NCBI GenBank assembly: GCA_949295905.1
Contig: CASFNA010000006.1
Span: 186,001 to 250,000 of the forward strand
Source: an uncultured Prevotellaceae bacterium
Lineage (GTDB): Bacteria > Bacteroidota > Bacteroidia > Bacteroidales > Bacteroidaceae
Direction: 5' to 3'
DNA length: 64,000 bases
Shown: positions 24,179 to 32,881 of the stretch, in pieces
Numbering within the stretch: the first letter of the stretch is position 1
Layout of the letters: each line of letters begins with the position of its first letter
Program-made: the position numbers and the translations under genes
Notes under the pieces: model-generated
The model's input: the letters and a program-made list of their open reading frames with translations, nothing else
Database searches by the model: none
What the model was told of the DNA's origin: nothing

Positions 24179-26343
24179 TATTTAAGCCACCGGTCAAGCC
24201 AGTTGAAGAATGTGCGTTGCCACAATATTCCGTTTTGCGGTTTCAGCACCCAGTGGTTTTCATCAGGGAACAACAGCAACTCGGCCGGTATGCCGCGCAT
24301 ACGTGCAGCGTTGAAAGCGCCCATGCCTTGATTGGCATTTATGCGGTAATCCTTTTCTCCGTGGATGCAAAGGATGGGAGTGTCCCACTTGTCGATGAAT
24401 TTGTGCGGCGAGTTGGCGTAGGTCCTGCGTGCGTTTTCTGTCTGGTCTTTGTTCCAATAGGCATCGTCGTATTCCCAGTTGCTGAACCAAGCTTCCTCTG
24501 TGTCGGTGTACATAGATTCGAGGTTGAACGCTCCGTCGTGTGCTATGAAACACTTGAAACGCTTGTCGTGATGGCCTGCAAGGTAATAGACACTGAAGCC
24601 TCCGAAGCTTGCGCCTACAGCACCGAGACGGTCTTTATCAACGAACGGCAGGTTCTTGCAGGCATCGTCGATGGCTGTCAGGTAGTCTTTCATGCACTGG
24701 CCGGTCCAGTCGCCTGATATCTGCTCGTTCCATTCGCTGCCGAAGCCCGGCAGTCCCCTGCGGTTGGGCGCGATGACAACGTATCCGTTAGCCGCCATTA
24801 TTTGCATGTTCCAGCGGTAGCTCCAGAATTGTGATACCGGGCTTTGTGGGCCGCCTTCGCAGAAAAGCAGTGTGGGATATTTCTTGTTCTCGTCAAAGTG
24901 TGACGGCAATACCACCCAGTACATCATGTCTTTTCCGTCAGTCGTCTTGACCCAGCGTTGCTGGATTTTTCCGAACGTCATCTGGTCGTAGAGATGTTTG
25001 TTCTCAAACGTGATTTGTTCGGCTTTCGCCTGCTTTTCTTTCTTGCCCGGGTTTACGACGTAAAGTTCTGAAGCCTGTGACATGCTGTGCCTTTCAGCAA
25101 GCAGTTTTTCCCCGTCGTTGAGCAGCTGGACAGAACCATAGTCGTACCAACCGTCGGTCAGTTGCATCACCTCGCCTTTGAGGTTGGTCTGGTAGATGTT
25201 TTCGCATCCGTGCCAAACACCTAAGAAATAAAGTGTATTTGAATCGTCGCCCCAGCAGAATGCGTCAACGTTTGTGTCGAGTTTTTCGGTTACATACGTC
25301 TTGTCGCCGGTGTTGATGTTGTAGACGCAAAGGCGGTTACGGTCGCTTTCATAGCCGTCGCGCGCCATGCTTTGCCATGCTATGTATTTGCCGTCGGGTG
25401 AGAACTGTGGATTTGTGTCATATCCAGGGTTGTTTTTCAGGTTGTCTTCCGCATTGACGGCCTGGTGTTTCTTTGATTTTGTAAGGTCTGTTTCAGGTTC
25501 TATATAACCGGCTGGTTTGCAGAGATTGGTTGTTTCTCCTGTGGTGATGTCATATATGAAGATGTCCGTATCGGTTGAAGTGGCGTATTTTACTCCATCT
25601 TTTTTGCGTGAGGTATAGGCTATTGTTTTAGAGTCGGGACTCCATGCCAGCTGCTCTATGCCGCCGAACGGCTTTACGGGACTTTCGTAAGGCTCGCCCT
25701 GCATTATGTCTGTGCCTTCTCCTATACCGTTTGCTGTAACATCGGCAAGAAACGGGTGGGGAATTGTCTCCACGTATTCGTCCCAATGTCTGTAATTCAT
25801 GTCGGTAATTAGGCGGCCCGTCGCTTTGGGCAGGTCTGCCGGATTTTGTTTGATTATTTCGTGGAATGGAATCTGTTTTACTAATAAAACGCGTTTCTCA
25901 TCAGGGGAGAACATGAAGCCGTCGATGCCGGTCTTGTCGTTTGTCAACTGTCTGCGGCCGCTTCCGTCGGCGTTCATTTCCCATATCTGTCCGTCACAAA
26001 GGAATGCTATTTTTTGTCCGTTGTCTGTCCATACGGCATCACTTTCACTCTTTGCGCTTGTTGTGAGCATCTTGTTGTTTTTGCCGTCGGCATCCATTAC
26101 ATAAATTACGGTGTGGCTCTTGTTTTCCTTTACACTGTAATAACTTACCTGGTAAACGATACGCTTGCCGTCAGGCGATGCTTGGTGTCCTCCGATGCGT
26201 CCCATTGCCCAAAGGGCTTCCGGGGTCATCAAATCGCTTTTAAGCGTGATGTCGCTTTTTCCGATGATGCTTGTCGCACTTTGTGCGTTAGCCGTGTTGC
26301 AGCCAATGGCAAGTGCGGCTGCAAGCATGAATGTTTTGTTCAT
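24178..26343 (-). CDS. S9 family peptidase (prolyl oligopeptidase / DPP5-like)
   Basis: A 721-residue exported serine peptidase with a signal peptide (1-20, ending CNTANAQS). Residues about 35-440 form a WD40-like beta-propeller (repeated SPDGK and WSPDSK motifs). The alpha/beta-hydrolase domain carries Ser579 in GASFGG, Asp665 in GEKDYR and His697 in PDENHW. Bacteroidales relatives release dipeptides or acyl-aminoacyl residues in the periplasm (family knowledge). It follows yidC by 58 bases with a hairpin in the gap, as the third gene of the pyrG-yidC group. Confidence 0.92.
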   Translation of the reverse strand: MNKTFMLAAALAIGCNTANAQSATSIIGKSDITLKSDLMTPEALWAMGRIGGHQASPDGKRIVYQVSYYSVKENKSHTVIYVMDADGKNNKMLTTSAKSESDAVWTDNGQKIAFLCDGQIWEMNADGSGRRQLTNDKTGIDGFMFSPDEKRVLLVKQIPFHEIIKQNPADLPKATGRLITDMNYRHWDEYVETIPHPFLADVTANGIGEGTDIMQGEPYESPVKPFGGIEQLAWSPDSKTIAYTSRKKDGVKYATSTDTDIFIYDITTGETTNLCKPAGYIEPETDLTKSKKHQAVNAEDNLKNNPGYDTNPQFSPDGKYIAWQSMARDGYESDRNRLCVYNINTGDKTYVTEKLDTNVDAFCWGDDSNTLYFLGVWHGCENIYQTNLKGEVMQLTDGWYDYGSVQLLNDGEKLLAERHSMSQASELYVVNPGKKEKQAKAEQITFENKHLYDQMTFGKIQQRWVKTTDGKDMMYWVVLPSHFDENKKYPTLLFCEGGPQSPVSQFWSYRWNMQIMAANGYVVIAPNRRGLPGFGSEWNEQISGDWTGQCMKDYLTAIDDACKNLPFVDKDRLGAVGASFGGFSVYYLAGHHDKRFKCFIAHDGAFNLESMYTDTEEAWFSNWEYDDAYWNKDQTENARRTYANSPHKFIDKWDTPILCIHGEKDYRINANQGMGAFNAARMRGIPAELLLFPDENHWVLKPQNGILWQRTFFNWLDRWLK

Positions 26344-26361
26344 AATATTTTGATTTTGAAT

Positions 26362-26390
26362 ATAGGGGCAGACTTGCGGTCTGCCCCTAT
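26362..26390. repeat. Inverted repeat between yidC and the S9 peptidase gene
   Basis: ATAGGGGCAGAC and GTCTGCCCCTAT form a perfect 12-bp stem with a TTGCG loop. In the direction of transcription (minus) it is not followed by a T-run, so it may stabilise or partially attenuate the yidC message rather than end it. On the plus strand CAGGTTTTTT follows. Confidence 0.7.
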
Positions 26391-26401
26391 CAGGTTTTTT
26401 A

Positions 26402-28300
26402 TTATTTCTTTGGTCTCATTTTGTCTTGTTGCTCACGCTGACGCTTCAGTTCCTCGGCCTGTTTCTGCATGGCTTCAAGCCTTGCGGCCAGTCCACTCAT
26501 CTTTTGTGGATTGTTCTTGTTTTCCTGATAGCGTGCCTCGAGTATTGCAAGCAGCTTCTCATCATTCGTTGTCTTGCGCAATATCCACATTATAGCGGCA
26601 CTACAGAACAACGAGATGAAGTAGTAGAAGTTAAGTCCTGCCGAATAGTCGTTGAACATGAAGAAGAAGAATACAGGCATGAGGTAAGTCATCCAGCGCA
26701 TCATCTTCATCTGCTCGGCCTGTGCCCCAATCATCTGGTCCTTCTGCTGGCGCATCGTCATGATGGAATAAAGCACGTTGGCGGCGCAGAACAGAATACA
26801 GGTAAGGCTCAAGTGGTCGCCTATAAGCCAAATATTCGTATTCCATTCGATAATCGGGTCATAGGTTGACAAGTCGCTAATCCACAAGAAGCTCTCACCG
26901 CGCAGCTGTATGGCGTTCGGCACGAAGTTGAACATAGCAATCCAGATAGGCAGCTGTATGAGCATGGGCAGACATCCGCTCAACGGACTTACTCCGTATT
27001 TTGAGTACATCGCCATCATGGCCTGTTGCTTTTGCATCTGGTCTTCAGGCTTGTCATACTGCTTTGTCGCCTCGTCGATTTTGGGCTTTAAAACCCTCAT
27101 CTTGGCAGAAGACATGTAGCTCTTCTTGACCAATGGATATGTTATGACTTTAAGCAACAGGGTTATGAGTATGAGCACGATGCCCATGTTGATGTTCATT
27201 CCCGTCAACCAGTCGAATACGTAGATAGTAAACCAGCGGTTTATGATACGGAACAATGGCCAGCCGAGATATACAAGGCGTTGCAACTCCAAATCTTTGT
27301 TGAATGTGCTTTGCTTTTCCACCTTCTTCAAAAGGTTGAAGTCGTTAGGGCCGAAGTAGAATTCGAGCTCCGTTGGAGTTTTGCCCGTTGGGTCAAAAGA
27401 CGTTTTCATCTTTGCCGCATAGTGCTTCAGGAAGCCCGAGCCTTTTTCCTGCGGAATGCTTGTCATCAGCGAGTTTGCACCCAAATCGTCCTTTGCTATC
27501 ATCACTGCACTGAAGAACTGGTTTTTGAAAGCCACCCAGTCAATCACGTCTTCGATTTCCTCATCAACCTTTTCACCCGTCTCGCTAAGGTTGTCTGTTC
27601 CTCCTTCTGTGAGGTGATAAGTGAGCGATGAGTGTTGGTTTTCGAATGTAAAGCCTTTTTCCTGCTGTCGGCAAAGGTCCGTCCACTCGATGTCCATCTT
27701 GTCATAGTTCGGCGCGAACATACCGCTCATGCCGTTGGCCTGCATCGAGAAGTGGAGCATATAGTCCTTGCCAAGCCTGTAATTCATGACGAGCGACTTG
27801 CCGTTGCCGGCATCGGCCGTCATTGTTACCGTAGAGTCTGTAACGTTTGACGGAGTGAAGTAGAGGTCGCTTGTTATGATGTTTGTCTCTTTTCCGGCCA
27901 GCATGAACTTCAAAGACTGGTTCTTGCCGTCAAACAATGTCAGGTCGTTGCTGCCGTCGTTGGCTTTAAATCCTTTAATAACGGCTTTCTCAACGACACC
28001 ACCCTTTGTGTTGAGCGTAAGTTCCACCTTCGAGTTTTTAAGCACAACGCTTTGTGCTTTGCCGCTCATTGCCCTGTAGAAGGCTATTGTCGTATCCTCT
28101 ACGACCTGGTTTGCAGCATTGGCTTTTGACGCTTCCTGTTCCGCCTTTAGCTTTTGCTCTGCTTTTTGTTTGGCTACGGCGGTGATGGAGTCTTGCATCC
28201 TTTGCTGTGCAATCTCTTCCTCCGATGGCCTTGACCACCAACTAAAACCTATTAGAACGGCTGCGATTAGAATAAATCCTATAATCGTATTCTTGTCCAT
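26402..28300 (-). CDS. yidC: Membrane protein insertase YidC
   Basis: A 632-residue inner-membrane insertase. It has an N-terminal transmembrane segment (IIGFILIAAVLIGFSWW), a large periplasmic beta domain (about 30-350) and the conserved core of five helices. The core contains KKSYMSSAKMRVLKPKID, YSKYGVSPLSGCLPML and the Pro-rich helix 2 region. The positively charged tail (RQREQQDKMRPKK type) favours ribosome contact. It follows pyrG by 25 bases, an arrangement I associate with Bacteroidales. Confidence 0.96.
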   Translation of the reverse strand: MDKNTIIGFILIAAVLIGFSWWSRPSEEEIAQQRMQDSITAVAKQKAEQKLKAEQEASKANAANQVVEDTTIAFYRAMSGKAQSVVLKNSKVELTLNTKGGVVEKAVIKGFKANDGSNDLTLFDGKNQSLKFMLAGKETNIITSDLYFTPSNVTDSTVTMTADAGNGKSLVMNYRLGKDYMLHFSMQANGMSGMFAPNYDKMDIEWTDLCRQQEKGFTFENQHSSLTYHLTEGGTDNLSETGEKVDEEIEDVIDWVAFKNQFFSAVMIAKDDLGANSLMTSIPQEKGSGFLKHYAAKMKTSFDPTGKTPTELEFYFGPNDFNLLKKVEKQSTFNKDLELQRLVYLGWPLFRIINRWFTIYVFDWLTGMNINMGIVLILITLLLKVITYPLVKKSYMSSAKMRVLKPKIDEATKQYDKPEDQMQKQQAMMAMYSKYGVSPLSGCLPMLIQLPIWIAMFNFVPNAIQLRGESFLWISDLSTYDPIIEWNTNIWLIGDHLSLTCILFCAANVLYSIMTMRQQKDQMIGAQAEQMKMMRWMTYLMPVFFFFMFNDYSAGLNFYYFISLFCSAAIMWILRKTTNDEKLLAILEARYQENKNNPQKMSGLAARLEAMQKQAEELKRQREQQDKMRPKK

Positions 28301-28325
28301 CTCTGAAAACTTGTGTGATTGTTAT

Positions 28326-30016
<1,691 letters not shown>

Positions 30017-30077
30017 ATAATAGCCTCTTTATTAGGCGAAAAAAGCTATAACCGATATCTATGTATAAAATAAATGC

Positions 30078-30085
30078 TAACTTTG
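30078..30085 (+). promoter_or_regulatory. -7 box of the DUF3078 gene
   Basis: TAACTTTG lies 25 bases before the chosen start; a matching -33 element is weak. It also shows that the longer reading frame beginning at 30074 cannot be the true start. Confidence 0.5.
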
Positions 30086-30109
30086 CAGACAAAACGTAAA
30101 ACCGCAAGG

Positions 30110-31414
30110 ATGAAATACAAGTTTTTATTTACGGTAATATTTTTGTGTGTTGTCGGGTCGGCTTTCAGTCAGGCGAGGCTTGGCCGGCGTGTACTAAACC
30201 GTGAGCGGCCTGATACTTCAATTGTTGTGGCATATGTTGATTCGCTTAAAGCGTATAAGGCAAAGGCAGACACGTTGCTTCTTAAAACGGATTCCCTACA
30301 GGCGGCAGACGCTCCCGACCCTTGTTACTTCAGGCTGTTCAGTCCGTTGACATTCTACAGTTCAGTGGCAAGGCGTAGCATGGTGCTTGGCGATGGGCAT
30401 GATGACGCCCTTGGAGCGGCTATAGACAAAGCACTGCTTGGTGCTTACCTGTATAGCCCTGAACATGTGGAGGCAACGGACAATGAATTGGAAAAAGTCG
30501 GTGCTTTGCATGAGGAGATAACCGAACCGTTGAGGCATAAGGTTGAATATGTCGGCAATAACGATGATGTGCCTGAAGAACATACTGATGTTCCGCTTGA
30601 AATAGTCGTGGCAAAGCCAAATTTCTGGACGTTTAGCGGCGATTATTATTTGCAGTTCTTGCAGAATTTTGTATCTGACAATTGGTATAACGGCGGCGAG
30701 AGCGACTATTCCATGCTTGCCAGCGTGACATTGCAGGCTAACTATAACAACAAGCAGAAGGTGAAGTTCGAGAACAAGTTGGAAATGAAGCTCGGTATGC
30801 TTACGTCTCGCGGCGATACGTTGCATGGCGTGCGTACATCCGAAGACCTTATCCGATATACCGGAAAGCTGGGCTTGCAGGCTACTAAGAACTGGTATTA
30901 CACGCTTCAGCTGATAGCCCAGACACAGTTCATGCGCGGTTATAAAAGCAACGACCCCAAGGTGTATTCAGACATTTTGTCGCCGCTCAACCTTAACTTC
31001 TCGCTCGGTATGAGTTATAACGTGAATGCTTTTGACGGCAAGCTGACAGGCTCGATACAGCTTGCTCCGTTGGCTTACAACTTCAAATATGTTGGCAGAA
31101 AGGAACTTGCTGCTGACAACGGACTTGACGAGGGCAAGCATACCAAGCATGAATTTGGTTCGGGATGCACCTTCGACCTTGCCTGGAAGTTCTCCGAATT
31201 AATCAAATGGAAGACACGTCTTTATGGGTATACAACATACAAGCGTATGCAAATGGAGTGGGAGAACACAATTACGTTCCAGTTCAACAAGTACATATCG
31301 TCCAACTTGTTCGTTTATCCGCGCTTTGACGACAGCACGGCAAACAAGGACAGTACGCTCGGTTACTGGCAGTTCAAAGAATATCTGTCGATAGGCTTTG
31401 CCTATTCGTTCTGA
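30110..31414 (+). CDS. DUF3078-family outer-membrane protein
   Basis: A 434-residue protein with a clear signal peptide (MKYKFLFTVIFLCVVGSAFSQ). The start at 30110 is chosen because the upstream in-frame ATG at 30074 lies inside the promoter. After a linker of about 130 residues, FWTFSGDYYLQFLQNFVSDNWYNGG marks the DUF3078 domain. Alternating beta-strands follow, and the protein ends in a phenylalanine (FAYSF), as expected for an outer-membrane barrel. No function is known. It converges with the DUF1573 gene, and only an inverted repeat separates their stop codons. Confidence 0.82.
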   Translation: MKYKFLFTVIFLCVVGSAFSQARLGRRVLNRERPDTSIVVAYVDSLKAYKAKADTLLLKTDSLQAADAPDPCYFRLFSPLTFYSSVARRSMVLGDGHDDALGAAIDKALLGAYLYSPEHVEATDNELEKVGALHEEITEPLRHKVEYVGNNDDVPEEHTDVPLEIVVAKPNFWTFSGDYYLQFLQNFVSDNWYNGGESDYSMLASVTLQANYNNKQKVKFENKLEMKLGMLTSRGDTLHGVRTSEDLIRYTGKLGLQATKNWYYTLQLIAQTQFMRGYKSNDPKVYSDILSPLNLNFSLGMSYNVNAFDGKLTGSIQLAPLAYNFKYVGRKELAADNGLDEGKHTKHEFGSGCTFDLAWKFSELIKWKTRLYGYTTYKRMQMEWENTITFQFNKYISSNLFVYPRFDDSTANKDSTLGYWQFKEYLSIGFAYSF

Positions 31415-31415
31415 A

Positions 31416-31513
31416 AATTAAGAATTAAGGGTTAAGAATTAAGAAAATATGCGTTGTCTTTTTGATAATAATTGAGGCATGTTTTCTTAATTCTTAACCC
31501 TTAATTCTTAATT
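31416..31513. repeat. TTAAGAA-type inverted repeat between two convergent stop codons
   Basis: Arms 31416-31447 and 31482-31513 are exact 32-base reverse complements around a 34-base spacer. The left arm begins one base after the DUF3078 stop codon and the right arm overlaps the DUF1573 stop codon (31512-31514). It is well placed as a bidirectional terminator. The unit sequence is the same as at 24101-24178 with GG for GA in the centre. Confidence 0.87.
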
Positions 31514-31901
31514 ATTTTGCCTCTTCCATAGTTCCCTCGATGTACAGCCTTACCATCTCGGGCTTTCCGTTGCACCTTATAGTGATAGACTTCTTGAAGT
31601 GTCCGGGGAAGCGTCCCTTTCCGTTGTATGTCACGTTGATAGTGCCTTTTTGTCCCGGTGCTACAGGTTTCTTTGTGTATTGCGGAACGGTGCAGCCGCA
31701 GCTGGCAATGGCCTGATGTATTATTAACGGCGCGTCACCTGCGTTCGTGAATGTGAACGTGCATTTTTGTACCGGCGTGCTTTCCGAGAATGTTCCGAAA
31801 TCATATGTCATCTTGTCAAACTTGATTTCGGCGTTTTTCTGAGCCGAAGTATATGCCAATGACAACATCAGCATGAGCGACATTAATAGGAGTTTTTTCA
31901 T
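31512..31901 (-). CDS. DUF1573 domain-containing exported protein
   Basis: A 129-residue protein with a signal peptide (MKKLLLMSLMLMLSLAYTSAQ). A single Ig-like DUF1573 domain follows, with the motif TNAGDAPLIIHQAIASCGCTVP, in which the SCGC pair is typical. The start at 31901 fits the signal peptide; an extension of ten residues upstream is rich in Lys and Ser and unlikely. DUF1573 proteins are small periplasmic proteins of unknown role in Bacteroidota. A TAnnTTTG-like box lies on the minus strand at 31929-31936. Confidence 0.85.
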   Translation of the reverse strand: MKKLLLMSLMLMLSLAYTSAQKNAEIKFDKMTYDFGTFSESTPVQKCTFTFTNAGDAPLIIHQAIASCGCTVPQYTKKPVAPGQKGTINVTYNGKGRFPGHFKKSITIRCNGKPEMVRLYIEGTMEEAK

Positions 31902-32169
31902 TTTGCTTTTTTGTTTTGATTTTGGCGACAAAAATACTCCTTATTTCATTATGTCTATGCAAAACATATTTTATTTTGCATTAATTTTACTATTTTTCAT
32001 CCTTGTTCACCTAACGTGTTGCGGTCTTTTCCGTGGTTTTGGCAGGCCGTGTTGCATGTCGTTTCTTTTTGCTTTGTTTAACAATGTGGGCTTGCAAGTG
32101 GAATTTTGTTTAACATTTGATTTTTTGTAAAATAGAAAATTTTTGTCAAGAAATAGTCGGTAAGACCAA

Positions 32170-32283
32170 TGAAAACGACCTTCGACCGACCTGAAGACGG
32201 TTTTCAATGATGTCAAAGACGGCCTTTTACGATGCAGAAAACGGTCTTTAAAACAGAATAATGCGGCCTTTTCCGTTCGTTTT
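32170..32283. repeat. GGCC hairpin repeat cluster, degenerate
   Basis: Units read ACGACCTTC, AAGACGGTTTTC, AAGACGGCCTTTTAC, GAAAACGGTCTT and TGCGGCCTTTT. AAGACGGTTTTC and GAAAACGGTCTT can pair with one mismatch around the central copy. It is a decayed relative of the cleaner hairpins at 22266 and 35510. Confidence 0.6.
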
Positions 32284-32536
32284 CGGGCTGTTTCGAGCAT
32301 GAATTTAATGCTTGTTTCTGGATGAAATATCGTAAATTGCTGATTATCATGCGGTTGCTCTTAATGCTTTAAAGTGATGTTTTTCAGGGAAAAAGTCTCG
32401 GCTGGTTATGAATAATGCCGTTTTTAGAATTGTTAAGTTAATGAGTCGCGTCTCGTTTTAACAACGTATAACAATGCGGCGTGCTTAATAAAGTTAAATT
32501 TATTGTTGCGTTTTATTCTGTATTATTGTTTTGTTG

Positions 32537-32544
32537 TACCTTTG
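32537..32544 (+). promoter_or_regulatory. -7 box upstream of a small membrane protein gene
   Basis: TACCTTTG matches TAnnTTTG exactly. No good -33 element is seen at the right distance. It excludes the earlier in-frame start at 32481. Confidence 0.5.
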
Positions 32545-32570
32545 TTTCTGCATTTTATAAAATTTTTCTC

Positions 32571-32765
32571 ATGATTATGAATAAGCGTAAGTTAGTGGCT
32601 TTGTTTATTGTGGAGCAGGGCATGGTGATAGGTTTGGTGCTTGGCGTGGCCATTGGTTACAAGATGGGGCATATCAAGATGGGCGTTGTCTACGGTCTGC
32701 TGGGCGGTGCCGTGTTGGGCGGCATTATGTCTTTGCTGGCAGCGAGTTTGCGTAAAAGGAAGTGA
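32571..32765 (+). CDS. Small glycine-rich membrane protein
   Basis: A 64-residue protein beginning MIMNKRKLVAL (or at the second Met, 32577). It has two hydrophobic stretches, VEQGMVIGLVLGVAIGY and GVVYGLLGGAVLGGIMSLLAA, linked by KMGHIKMG. The glycine spacing recalls glycine-zipper helices. The C-terminus is SLRKRK. The start follows the -7 box at 32537. I do not recognise the family. It is flanked by non-coding DNA on one side and the GH9 gene on the other. Confidence 0.6.
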   Translation: MIMNKRKLVALFIVEQGMVIGLVLGVAIGYKMGHIKMGVVYGLLGGAVLGGIMSLLAASLRKRK

Positions 32766-32881
32766 GAGTGGTGCTTTGGCGGTAAGTCCGCTGTATGTTA
32801 ATATATCGAAAACGAGGCTACGGCGATTAAACATTTGGCAATTTGTAACCTCTAATATTGAAAAACCAAATTAACTTAAAC

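Larger units (their letters stand above)
31902..32570. other. Long intergenic region with degenerate GGCC repeats
   Basis: I see no credible gene here. Bases 31929-31936 hold the DUF1573 -7 box. Bases 32165-32290 carry a cluster of ACGGCCTTTT/GAAAACGGTCTT-like units. The rest is AT-rich with nothing recognised until the promoter at 32537. Confidence 0.6.

Noticed and set aside
30074-30109. Upstream start for the DUF3078 protein
   Set aside because: The ATG at 30074 lies within the promoter -7 region and adds Lys/Arg residues ahead of a good signal peptide.
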